Positions 47,840 to 56,042 of a stretch of 64,000 nucleotides of DNA are shown in pieces; position 1 is the stretch's first letter, and each line of letters opens with the position of its first letter. The notes beneath the pieces are model-generated. The model worked only from the letters and a program-made list of their open reading frames with translations, was not told where the DNA came from and made no database searches. Position numbers and translations under genes: made by a program. Origin of the DNA: Bordetella genomosp. 10 (GTDB taxonomy: Bacteria > Pseudomonadota > Gammaproteobacteria > Burkholderiales > Burkholderiaceae_B); the NCBI RefSeq assembly GCF_002261225.1, contig NZ_NEVM01000005.1:3315912-3379911 (forward strand), given 5' to 3'.

Positions 47840-48889
47840 ATGGCCGCGATAGTTCTGGACAGCCTGACCAAGCAGTACGCCGACGCGGCGGCCATCAGCA
47901 ATGTGGCCTTCACCGTCCCGGCCGGCAGTTTCACGGTCTTGCTGGGCCCGTCGGGCTGCGGCAAGTCCACCACGCTGCGCATGATCGCCGGACTGGATAC
48001 GCCCACCTCGGGCCGCATCCACATCGGCGGCCGCGACGTCACCGACCTGCCGCCGGCCAAGCGCCGCGTGGCGATGGTGTTCCAGTCCTATGCGCTGTTT
48101 CCGCACCTGTCGGTGCGCGAGAACATCCTGTTCGGCCTCAAGGTCCGCAAGGAGCCGGCCGCCGACTATCCGCGCCGGCTCGAGCGCGTCGCCGGCCTGC
48201 TGGGCCTCGCCCATCTGCTGGACCGCAAGCCGGCCCAGTTGTCGGGCGGCCAGCAGCAGCGCGTGGCGCTCGGCCGCGCGGTCATTTCCGAAGCGCCGGT
48301 CTGCCTGATGGACGAGCCGCTGTCCAACCTGGATGCGCAGCTACGCCATGAGATGCGCCGCGAAATCCGCGCCCTTCAGCAGCAGTTGAACATGACCATG
48401 GTGTACGTCACCCACGACCAGACCGAGGCCATGAGCATGGCCGACCAGGTGGTGTTGCTGCGCAACGGCGTCATCGAGCAGTGCGACACGCCGGACCGCC
48501 TGTACGCCCGTCCCGCCACCGAATTCGCCGCGCGCTTCATCGGCACCCCGCCGATGAACCTCATTACCCTGGACAGCGTGGCGGGCGCCATGGTGCCCGC
48601 CGGCACCGGCGGCCCCGCGGTGCCCGGCGCGCCGGCCGCCGCGCGCAAGCTGGGCGTGCGTCCCGAGCACATCCGCCTGGCCGAGCAGGGCCACGTCGCC
48701 ACGGTGCGGGGCGTCGAATATTTCGGCGCCGATTCCATCGTCACCTGCGGCATCGGCGCGAGCGAAGGCATCGCGGTGCGCGTCACCGGCCATCTGCACG
48801 CCGCGCCGGGAGACGTGCTGCATCTGCAATGGGACGCGCGCCACCAGCATTTCTTCGACGCCGGCGCCGTCGCGCTGGCGGCGGATTGA
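47840..48889 (+). CDS. ugpC: UgpC/MalK-type ABC transporter ATP-binding protein
   Basis: 349 residues: NBD with Walker A GPSGCGKSTTLRMIAG, FQSYALFPHLSV, signature LSGGQQQRVALGRAVI, Walker B CLMDEPLSNLDAQLR and VTHDQTEAM, then an OB/TOBE domain (about 245–349; KLGVRPEHIRLAE). This length and tail are those of the MalK/UgpC group. First gene of the second importer (ugpC, ugpB, ugpA, ugpE). It starts after an AT-rich spacer (47740–47830) with a possible own promoter; AGCGAGGGGAC precedes the ATG. Confidence 0.9.
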   Translation: MAAIVLDSLTKQYADAAAISNVAFTVPAGSFTVLLGPSGCGKSTTLRMIAGLDTPTSGRIHIGGRDVTDLPPAKRRVAMVFQSYALFPHLSVRENILFGLKVRKEPAADYPRRLERVAGLLGLAHLLDRKPAQLSGGQQQRVALGRAVISEAPVCLMDEPLSNLDAQLRHEMRREIRALQQQLNMTMVYVTHDQTEAMSMADQVVLLRNGVIEQCDTPDRLYARPATEFAARFIGTPPMNLITLDSVAGAMVPAGTGGPAVPGAPAAARKLGVRPEHIRLAEQGHVATVRGVEYFGADSIVTCGIGASEGIAVRVTGHLHAAPGDVLHLQWDARHQHFFDAGAVALAAD

Positions 48890-48916
48890 GCGCCGCGCCC
48901 CTGTTTCGCCCGCAGT

Positions 48917-48958
48917 CCCGTTTCCGAAGCCCTGTTTCCGAAGTCCTGTTTCCGACCG
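48917..48958. repeat. Three 14-bp tandem repeats before ugpB
   Basis: The unit CC(C/T)GTTTCCGAAG(C/T) occurs three times in a row, the last copy slightly diverged, followed by two CCCGATTCCCGT-like units. It fills the 119-nt ugpC–ugpB gap. Confidence 0.85.
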
Positions 48959-49008
48959 CTGTCCCGATTCCCGTCCCGATTGTCGTCCACTAGCGAGATC
49001 CTTCCATC

Positions 49009-50307
49009 ATGCGACGCACCGTATTGAAAAGCCTGGCCGCCATGATCGCCGGCGCCTTCCTGTCCCTGCCCGCCGCCCATGCCCAGAACAAGCCGGTCGA
49101 GGTGGAGTTCTACTACCCGGTGGCGGTGGGCGGTCCCATCACCAAGATCATCGACAACATGGTGTCGGACTTCGAAAAGGAAAACGCCGGCATCAGGATC
49201 AAGCCGGTGTACGCCGGCTCGTACCAGGACTCCATCGCCAAGGCGCTGACCGCGCTCAAGGGCGGCAATCCGCCGCAACTGGCGGTGCTGCTTTCGACCG
49301 ACATGTTCACCTTGATCGACGAAGACGCCATCGTGCCCGTCGACGGCCTGGCCAAGGACGAAGCCGGCAAGCAGTGGCTGGGCGGCTTCTACGACGCCTT
49401 CATGCAGAACAGCCGCACCGGCGGCCACGTCTGGGGCGTGCCCTTCCAGCGCTCCACCATCGTCATGTACTACAACAAGACGCTGTTCAAGGAAGCCGGA
49501 CTGGACCCCGAGCACCCGCCCGCCACCTGGCAGGAACTGGTCGACTTCTCCAAGAAGCTGACCAAGAAGGATGCCTCCGGCAACGTGACGCAGTGGGGCC
49601 TGGAGATTCCCTCGGGCGGCAGCTTCGCCTACTGGCTGTTCCAGGCGCTGACCACGCCCAACGACGCCATCCTGATGAACGAGGCCGGCAACCAGGTGAT
49701 GCTGGACAAGCCCGCCGTGGTCGAGGCCGCGCAGTTCTGGCGCGACCTGGCCGCCAAGCACGGCGTCATGCCCACCGGCACCATCGACTGGGGCACCACG
49801 CCCAAGGACTTCCTGGAAAAGAAGGCCGCCATCATCTGGACGACCACCGGCAACCTGACCAACATCCGCGCCAACGCCAGCTTCCCCTTCGGCGTGGCCA
49901 TGATGCCCAAGCACAAGCGCGGCGGCAGCCCGACCGGCGGCGGCAACTTCTACATCTTCAAGAGCGCCACGCCCGCGCAGCAGGAAGCCGCGCTGAAGTT
50001 CGCGCGCTGGGCCACCTCGCCGGAACGCGCGGCCGAATGGAGCATCGCCACCGGCTACGTGGCCGTGACGCCCGCGGCCTGGCAGACCGACAAGATGAAG
50101 AAGTACGCGCAGGAAGTGCCCGCCGCGGCGGTGGCGCGCGACCAGTTGGACGTCAGCGTGGCGGAGTTCTCCACGCATGAAAACCAGCGCGTGACCAAGG
50201 TGCTGAACGACGCCCTGCAGGCCGCCCTGACCGGCGCCAAGACGCCGCAGCAGGCGCTGACCGACGCCCAGCGCGAGTCGGACCGCATCCTGCGTTCGTA
50301 CAAGTAG
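49009..50307 (+). CDS. ugpB: UgpB-type ABC transporter substrate-binding protein
   Basis: 432 residues with a Sec signal peptide (MRRTVLKSLAAMIAGAFLSL, cleavage about after AHAQ). Mature start VEVEFYYPVAVGGPITKIID and the segment FQRSTIVMYYNKTLFKEAG match glycerol-3-phosphate binding proteins; the Trp-containing WGVPFQ loop and GGSPTGGGNFYIF are also typical. It binds sn-glycerol 3-phosphate or its diesters in the periplasm. Substrate call rests on family resemblance and on the ugpC–B–A–E order. Confidence 0.88.
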   Translation: MRRTVLKSLAAMIAGAFLSLPAAHAQNKPVEVEFYYPVAVGGPITKIIDNMVSDFEKENAGIRIKPVYAGSYQDSIAKALTALKGGNPPQLAVLLSTDMFTLIDEDAIVPVDGLAKDEAGKQWLGGFYDAFMQNSRTGGHVWGVPFQRSTIVMYYNKTLFKEAGLDPEHPPATWQELVDFSKKLTKKDASGNVTQWGLEIPSGGSFAYWLFQALTTPNDAILMNEAGNQVMLDKPAVVEAAQFWRDLAAKHGVMPTGTIDWGTTPKDFLEKKAAIIWTTTGNLTNIRANASFPFGVAMMPKHKRGGSPTGGGNFYIFKSATPAQQEAALKFARWATSPERAAEWSIATGYVAVTPAAWQTDKMKKYAQEVPAAAVARDQLDVSVAEFSTHENQRVTKVLNDALQAALTGAKTPQQALTDAQRESDRILRSYK

Positions 50308-50341
50308 CCCCCGGCCGCGAAACCTGGAGATCGCACGCGCG

Positions 50342-51217
50342 ATGAACCGGACCCTGAACACCGTCCATGCCTGGCTGCTGCTGTTGCCGGCCATGGTCCT
50401 GCTCGTCGCGTTCACGCACTATCCCGCGCTGGCGACGCTCTGGCACAGTTTCTTCTCCACGCCCAAGGGCCGCCGGCCGGCGGTCTTCGTCGGCCTGGAC
50501 AACTACCAGGCCATGCTCCAGGACCCCGTGTTCTGGCGCGCGCTGGTGAACAACCTGTGGTTCGCGCTGGGCACCGTGCCGGTGTCGGTCGGCATCGCGC
50601 TGTTGATGGCCTTGTGGGTCAATCGCGGGCTGGCCGGGCGCGGTTTCCTGCGCATGGCCTATTTCACGCCCACGGTGCTGCCCATGGTGGCCGTGGCCAA
50701 TATCTGGCTGTTCTTCTACACGCCGCAATACGGCCTGCTGGCGCAGATCCTGCAGTTCTTCGGCCTGGCCGGGCCGAACTGGCTGGGCAGCCGCGAGACC
50801 GCGCTGCCCGCGCTGATGATCGTCTCGGTGTGGAAGGAGTCCGGCTTTTTCATGATCTTCTACCTGGCGGCGCTGCAGGGCGTGTCGCCCTCGCTGCGCG
50901 AGGCCGCGATGCTGGAAGGCGCGTCGCGCTGGCAGTATTTCAGCCGCGTCCTGTGGCCGCTGCTCATGCCGACCACGCTGTTCGTCCTGATCAACGCGCT
51001 GATCAACGCCTTCCGCCTGATCGACCACGTGGTGGTGATGACGCATGGCGGTCCGGACAACGCCAGCACGCTGCTGCTGTTCTACATCTACCAGATCGGC
51101 TTCAGCTTCTGGGACACCGCCTATGCCGCGACGCTGACGGTGGTGCTGCTGGCCGTGCTGGGCATCATCGCGGCGATCAAGTTCCGCTGGCTGGACAAGA
51201 GGACGCACTACCAATGA
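50342..51217 (+). CDS. ugpA: UgpA-type ABC transporter permease
   Basis: 291-residue inner-membrane permease with six hydrophobic segments, starting MNRTLNTVHAWLLLLPAMVL. The EAA loop is REAAMLEGASRWQYFSRVLWP. It starts 34 nt after ugpB and its stop overlaps the ugpE start (ATGA). Confidence 0.9.
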   Translation: MNRTLNTVHAWLLLLPAMVLLVAFTHYPALATLWHSFFSTPKGRRPAVFVGLDNYQAMLQDPVFWRALVNNLWFALGTVPVSVGIALLMALWVNRGLAGRGFLRMAYFTPTVLPMVAVANIWLFFYTPQYGLLAQILQFFGLAGPNWLGSRETALPALMIVSVWKESGFFMIFYLAALQGVSPSLREAAMLEGASRWQYFSRVLWPLLMPTTLFVLINALINAFRLIDHVVVMTHGGPDNASTLLLFYIYQIGFSFWDTAYAATLTVVLLAVLGIIAAIKFRWLDKRTHYQ

Positions 51218-52059
51218 ACGCCAGCGTGAAAACCCCGGGCCGCAACGGTCCGCGCCAGCCCGGCGCCTGGCTCGACACCCTCGGGGCCTGGCTGCTGGGC
51301 ATCGTCTGGGTCCTACCGCTGCTGTATGCGCTGTGGGCGGCGGTGCATCCGCCGGCCTATGCGACGCGCTTCGACCTGTTCGCGCCCTGGACCCTGGACA
51401 ACTTCACGCGGGCCTGGGAAGCCGCGCCGTTCCCGCGCTATTACCTCAATACGTTCCTGCTGGTGACCATGGTGCTGGTCGCGCAACTGGTCCTGTCGAC
51501 CATGGCCGGCTATGCCTTCGCCCGCCTGGAATTCCGCGGCCGCGAATTGCTCTTCCTGCTGGTGCTGTTGCAGTTGATGGTGATGCCCGACGTGCTGATC
51601 GTGGAGAACTACCGCACCATGAGCTGGCTGGGCGTGCGCGATACCGTCTTCGCCATCGCCTTGCCCTACTTCGCGTCGGCCTTCGGCATCTTCCTGCTGC
51701 GCCAGACCTTCAAGACCATTCCCCGCGAGCTGGAGGAAGCCGCGCGGGTGGAAGGCGCCAGCGCCTTGCAGGTATTGCTCAAGGTCTACGTGCCGCTGGG
51801 CAAGCCGACCTATATCGCCTATGGCCTGGTCTCGGTCAGCTACCACTGGAACAACTTCCTGTGGCCCCTGATCATCACCAATTCGGTCGAGGCGCGGCCG
51901 CTGACCGTGGGCCTGCAGGTCTTCTCGTCGACCGACCAGGGCATAGACTGGTCGGTCATCACCGCCGCCACGCTGTTGTCGGCGGCGCCGCTGCTGGTGG
52001 CTTTCCTGCTGTTCCAGCGGCAGTTCGTGCAATCCTTCCTGCGCGCCGGCATACGCTGA
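51214..52059 (+). CDS. ugpE: UgpE-type ABC transporter permease
   Basis: 281-residue permease. EAA loop ELEEAARVEGASALQVLLKV; N-terminal LGIVWVLPLLYALWAAVHPP and QLVLSTMAGYAFARLEF are typical of the UgpE/MalG half. Coupled to ugpA by a 4-nt overlap. It ends the importer; the following gene is on the other strand. Confidence 0.9.
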   Translation: MNASVKTPGRNGPRQPGAWLDTLGAWLLGIVWVLPLLYALWAAVHPPAYATRFDLFAPWTLDNFTRAWEAAPFPRYYLNTFLLVTMVLVAQLVLSTMAGYAFARLEFRGRELLFLLVLLQLMVMPDVLIVENYRTMSWLGVRDTVFAIALPYFASAFGIFLLRQTFKTIPRELEEAARVEGASALQVLLKVYVPLGKPTYIAYGLVSVSYHWNNFLWPLIITNSVEARPLTVGLQVFSSTDQGIDWSVITAATLLSAAPLLVAFLLFQRQFVQSFLRAGIR

Positions 52060-52095
52060 GCGCGCCGGGCGCGAAAAGTCCGTGGCCTTTCGCGA

Positions 52096-53052
52096 TCACG
52101 CCTCGGGCGTGAACAACTTCGTTGCCGGACACACGAAACGCGTCCACTTTTCACCGTCGAATCGGGCTATGTCGTCGTAGCCGAACGACCACAGCACATC
52201 GCCGACAGCCTGCAGGCGATGCGCGTTCAACAATTTCGGGTCAAGCCCGGTCTCGACCTTGGACAAGGCCCCGGAGGCATAGGTGTAGATGGCGTTCGCC
52301 GAGCAGAGCCAGGCCTGCCCGTTGAAAAAGGCGATGGAGAGGAAGTTTTCATCGCACCCCGGATCGCCCACGCTGGCGAAGCCGCTTTCGGCATTCCCTT
52401 GGACAAGGGCGCCGTTTCGGCCGCAAGCCCACACCGTCCCGGAAGGATCGGCCGCGACCGCGTTGAGCCATTCGCCAGTCGGGTTGGATTGGTCCACCCA
52501 GGAGTCCTGGATTCTGGCGCAGATCCGGCCCCTGGCGCCCAATGCGGTCACGACGTAGAACGTCCCGCCCGACACGCACATGTCGGTCAGATCGAACTCG
52601 TCGTCAGCGGATCCGAGTATCCCCGCGTCGAAATGCTCCCATTTCCCAGGGGCCGCGCGCCGATAGATCTGGCCTCCGAAACCGAACGCGAAAAGGTCGC
52701 CGTCGAGCTCCTTGATGCCGCCGAGATAGCCCAGCCCCAGGGAACCGGGCTTGAACAGGCCCGCGTCGGCGATGTCTTCCTCAAGACGGGAGGGAAGATG
52801 GAACCAGACCTTGCCCTCTTCCGAGACGCAGGCGAATGCCGGACGGTCCATCTCGTCCGACTTGAACGTGCAGATGCCTATGAAGACATCCTGGAAATTC
52901 TCCAGTCCCCATTGGCCATCGGGCGTGCCGACATCTTCCAGCACGATGACTTTCGTCGGCGGCTCGAACGGGTCGCTGTCGCCGACATAGGCCAGCAACA
53001 TGGCGAGGTCGGGATATTTGGCCCATCCGTTCCGAAACCGAATATGGGTCAA
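52096..53052 (-). CDS. Unassigned soluble protein, possible beta-propeller
   Basis: 318 residues, no signal peptide or membrane segment. I do not recognise the family. Repeating patterns such as GTVWACGRNGALVQG, AWLCSANAIYTYASG and VLWSFGYDDIARFDG, each a short Gly/Trp-rich beta hairpin, suggest propeller blades. It is acidic (many Asp/Glu) and its base composition is a little lower in GC than the genes around it. It lies between ugpE and leuA, 49 nt after the leuA stop on the same strand, so it may be read from the leuA message. Such orphan proteins are sometimes immunity or accessory proteins, but no toxin gene is nearby. Confidence 0.7.
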   Translation of the reverse strand: MTHIRFRNGWAKYPDLAMLLAYVGDSDPFEPPTKVIVLEDVGTPDGQWGLENFQDVFIGICTFKSDEMDRPAFACVSEEGKVWFHLPSRLEEDIADAGLFKPGSLGLGYLGGIKELDGDLFAFGFGGQIYRRAAPGKWEHFDAGILGSADDEFDLTDMCVSGGTFYVVTALGARGRICARIQDSWVDQSNPTGEWLNAVAADPSGTVWACGRNGALVQGNAESGFASVGDPGCDENFLSIAFFNGQAWLCSANAIYTYASGALSKVETGLDPKLLNAHRLQAVGDVLWSFGYDDIARFDGEKWTRFVCPATKLFTPEA

Positions 53053-53101
53053 TCCCGACCTCGCCTTGGACCGCGACGCTTCAAATGTCAGGGCCAGGGT
53101 T

Positions 53102-54817
53102 TCAGGCCGAGACGGCTTCCTCGGCCGGGACGGCGGCCTGGTCCGGGTTGGCCTTCAGGTGGCGGTTGACGGCGCTGAGCAGCGCATGGAACGAGGCGGT
53201 CACGATATCGCGGTCGATGCCGACGCCGAAGCCCGTCGGCGCATCGCCCACGCGCACTTCGACATAGCTGGCGGCGCGCGTATCGACACCGGCGCCGATG
53301 GCGTGCTCGTGATAGTCCATGACCTTCACCGGCATGCCCAGCGCGGCCACGAAGGCGGAGATCGCGCCGTTGCCTTCGCCGATGATGGTGCGGCGCTCGC
53401 CGTTCACTTCGACCTCGGCCTCGACGCGGAAGTCGCGGCCTTCGCCCGCGGCGGGGTCGCCCACGATGCGATGGCGGATCAGCTTCCACGGGGTGTGCTG
53501 TTCCAGGTACTCCTGCTTGAAGATGCCGTAGACGGCGTCGGCGGTGACTTCGCTGCCGGTTTCGTCGGTGACGCGCTGGATGGCGCGGCTGAATTCGATC
53601 TGCAGGCGGCGCGGCAACGCCAGGCCGTGTTCCTGTTCGAGCAGGTAGGACACGCCGCCCTTGCCCGACTGGCTGTTGACGCGGATCACCGCGTCATAGC
53701 TGCGGCCGAGGTCGGCCGGGTCGATGGGCAGGTAGGGCACTTCCCACACCGCGTCGGGCTTCTGCTGCGCGAAGCCCTTCTTGATGGCGTCCTGGTGCGA
53801 GCCGGAGAATGCCGTGAAGACCAGGTCGCCGGCGTAGGGATGGCGCGGGTGCACGGGCAACTGGTTGCAGTATTCGGCGCAGCGGCGGACTTCGTCGATG
53901 TCGGAGAAGTCCAGGCCGGGATGCACGCCTTGCGTGTAGAGGTTCAGCGCCAAGGTCACCAGGTCGACGTTGCCGGTGCGCTCGCCGCTGCCGAACAGGC
54001 AGCCTTCGATGCGGTCGGCGCCGGCCATGACGGCGAATTCGGCGGCGGCCACGGCGGTGCCGCGGTCATTGTGCGGGTGCACGCTCAGCACGATGCTGTC
54101 GCGGCGCGCGAGGTTCTTGTGCATCCATTCGATCTGGTCGGCGTACAGGTTGGGCGAGGTCGCCTCGATGGTGGCCGGCAGATTGAGGATCATCTTGTTT
54201 TCCGGCGTCGGCTGCCATATGTCGGCCACGGCGTTGGAGACTTCCAGCGCGAAATCGGGCTCGGTGGTGCTGAACACTTCCGGCGAGTACTGGTAGCCCC
54301 ATTGCGTCTGCGGGTACTTGGCCATGGCCTGCTTGACCAGCTTCGTGCCCGAGGTCGCGATGCCCTTGATCTCTTCGCGCGACATGTTGAACACGACCTT
54401 GCGGAAGGCCGGGGCGCAGGCGTTGTACAGGTGGATGATGGCGCGATGGGCGCCGGCGGCCGCCTCGGCGGTGCGCATGATCAGGTCTTCGCGGGACTGC
54501 GTCAGCACGATGATGGTGACGTCCCGCGGGATGCGCTTTTCGTCGATCAGCTTGCGCACGAAGTCGAAGTCGGTCTGCGAGGCGGACGGAAAGCCGACCT
54601 CGATTTCCTTGAAGCCGATCTTCACGAGCTGTTCGAAGAAGCGCACCTTGCGTTCCACGCTCATCGGCTCGATCAGGGACTGGTTGCCGTCGCGCAGGTC
54701 GGTACTCATCCAGATCGGCGGCTGCGTGATGCGGCGGCTGGGCCAGGTGCGTTCGGAGAAATCCTTGGCGAACGGGACGAAGGGTACGTACTTGGTGGCG
54801 GGGTTGGCGAGCATCAT
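53102..54817 (-). CDS. leuA: 2-isopropylmalate synthase
   Basis: First committed enzyme of leucine synthesis: acetyl-CoA plus 2-oxoisovalerate. 571 residues, the longer LeuA form: HMGL-like TIM barrel ([17 protein letters not shown] near residue 38, metal His pair in [14 protein letters not shown]) and a C-terminal LeuA dimerisation/leucine-binding domain (about 440–571; [18 protein letters not shown]) for feedback inhibition. The start MMLANP is preceded by AAGGTG. A 450-nt leader with a Leu-codon frame suggests attenuation as well. Confidence 0.95.
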   Translation of the reverse strand: MMLANPATKYVPFVPFAKDFSERTWPSRRITQPPIWMSTDLRDGNQSLIEPMSVERKVRFFEQLVKIGFKEIEVGFPSASQTDFDFVRKLIDEKRIPRDVTIIVLTQSREDLIMRTAEAAAGAHRAIIHLYNACAPAFRKVVFNMSREEIKGIATSGTKLVKQAMAKYPQTQWGYQYSPEVFSTTEPDFALEVSNAVADIWQPTPENKMILNLPATIEATSPNLYADQIEWMHKNLARRDSIVLSVHPHNDRGTAVAAAEFAVMAGADRIEGCLFGSGERTGNVDLVTLALNLYTQGVHPGLDFSDIDEVRRCAEYCNQLPVHPRHPYAGDLVFTAFSGSHQDAIKKGFAQQKPDAVWEVPYLPIDPADLGRSYDAVIRVNSQSGKGGVSYLLEQEHGLALPRRLQIEFSRAIQRVTDETGSEVTADAVYGIFKQEYLEQHTPWKLIRHRIVGDPAAGEGRDFRVEAEVEVNGERRTIIGEGNGAISAFVAALGMPVKVMDYHEHAIGAGVDTRAASYVEVRVGDAPTGFGVGIDRDIVTASFHALLSAVNRHLKANPDQAAVPAEEAVSA

Positions 54818-54965
54818 GGTCAGGGCACCTTTACGGGGTGGTCGGTTCGGCGGCGCCGCCGGATCGGTGCTCGGGGCCACGGCATGGGGCGGCCTGCGGA
54901 GCTTCCTGGGCGGCTGCGCCGGCGCGACCGGCGAACACTAAAGACGAAAAAAGACGAGGAGAAGA

Positions 54966-54998
54966 CGTGGTGGCGCGTGGGGCTGCCGAACTGCCACG
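54966..54998 (-). terminator. Candidate attenuator hairpin before leuA
   Basis: Arms CGTGG/CCACG with inner CTGCC-type pairing form an imperfect stem just after the leader stop; a T-rich stretch (CTCGTCTTTTTTCGTCTTT, 54942–54960) follows about 10 nt later on the minus strand. The gap makes it a weak intrinsic terminator. The rest of the leader between here and leuA is GC-rich and could fold in alternatives. Confidence 0.35.
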
Positions 54999-55003
54999 GG
55001 ACG

Positions 55004-55054
55004 CTAGGCCCGGCAACCGATCGATAGTTCTAGCGCTAGCGATAGCGCACGCAC
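55004..55054 (-). promoter_or_regulatory. leuA leader frame with four alternating CTA (Leu) codons
   Basis: On the minus strand a frame ending at TAG 55004 reads VRALSLALELSIGCRA; its four Leu codons at 55045, 55039, 55033 and 55027 are all CTA, a rare codon in this GC-rich genome, and fall at every second position. The frame stays open upstream to 55249, with ATG at 55194 and 55167 and GTG at 55054 as candidate starts; none has a good ribosome-binding site. The pattern is that of a leucine-sensing leader peptide. Ribosome stalling on CTA would govern the downstream leuA leader. Confidence 0.6.
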
Positions 55055-55274
55055 GGCAACCAGGCCGCCGCGGGCGGACCGGAGGGCCGGCACAGCCGGG
55101 AGGCTGGCGGTCAGGGAGGAGTCAGCGCGCAGGCCGACCGCCGGGGCGCTGTTGCGTCCGGTAGTCATCGCGAAGGAGGTGCGCGTGTAGGCCATGGGCT
55201 GATCGGTAGGATAAGTTGCTAGTCGACCACAAAATCGGGCCAGACGCAAGCCCTCGGGGCCTGTCCGGCGCCGC

Positions 55275-55979
55275 TTATTCCACCGGCCCGATGCGCGGTT
55301 CCACCTGGCGGTCGCGGGCCGCGCCCGGGCGGTCGTCCAGGACGGGCGCCTGGCGTTCGGCGCCGCGGTAGTCGCGCGCGCCGGCGCGCGGCAGCCGTTC
55401 GCCCAGCACCGGCACGTCCGCCCGCTGCGGCGCGGGACCGGCGCCCGGCAAGGGCGGCAGGCCCAGCATGGCTTCCTGCTCGCGCACCATGGCGATCTTG
55501 TCGATGCGGCCGCCGCGGGTTTCGCTCAGCACGCGTTGCAGATCGCCAACGGTAAAGGGCTCGTCGCGGCTGCCCCAGCACCAGCGCACCACGTCCACCA
55601 TTTCGTCGGACAGTTGCGGCACCAGGTCGGCGAAGGTGTCGGCCGGCACCACGCGGGCGCGTCCGGCGTAGATATTGCCCCGCAGCCAGGCGCGCACGAC
55701 GAAGTAGACGATCAGCAGCCAGATCGCCGCCACGGCCCACCACAAATAGGGGTTGATACGGTTCAGCAGGTCTATGCTCTGCTGTCCGAGCGGCTGGAGG
55801 GCGCCATAATTGATGGTTTTCCCGAAGTCGGTGATCCGGTCCGCGCCGTAGAGCCAAATGGCGGCTGCCACTATGATGACGACGGCCCGGAGCCCCAGGC
55901 GGGGAGCGGCAAGTCGGAGCAAGGTCTGGCGGATCAAGCGGCAGTCCTGGCGGATGCGGTCGGGGGAGGTCGGATTCAT
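55275..55979 (-). CDS. Unassigned membrane protein divergent from rpoN
   Basis: 234 residues. Two hydrophobic segments (RAVVIIVAAAIWLYG at about 35–50 and WWAVAAIWLLIVYFVVRAWL at about 78–97) with a short loop between, then a soluble domain (about 105–180; LSDEMVDVVRWCWGSRDEPF) and a low-complexity C-terminal tail rich in Pro, Arg and Ala. I do not recognise the family. Divergent from rpoN across 63 nt, so the promoters overlap. Start MNPTSPDRIRQ chosen; a longer frame would run into rpoN. Confidence 0.65.
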   Translation of the reverse strand: MNPTSPDRIRQDCRLIRQTLLRLAAPRLGLRAVVIIVAAAIWLYGADRITDFGKTINYGALQPLGQQSIDLLNRINPYLWWAVAAIWLLIVYFVVRAWLRGNIYAGRARVVPADTFADLVPQLSDEMVDVVRWCWGSRDEPFTVGDLQRVLSETRGGRIDKIAMVREQEAMLGLPPLPGAGPAPQRADVPVLGERLPRAGARDYRGAERQAPVLDDRPGAARDRQVEPRIGPVE

Positions 55980-56042
55980 GCAAAATATTGTACCTATGAG
56001 TCCGCACCTGTTTATTGCACGGCATCGCCTAGAAACACTTTT

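Noticed and set aside
55004..55249. An 81-residue protein gene upstream of leuA
   Set aside because: The frame has no good start or ribosome-binding site and no domain; only its CTA-rich end looks selected, so it is reported as a leader.
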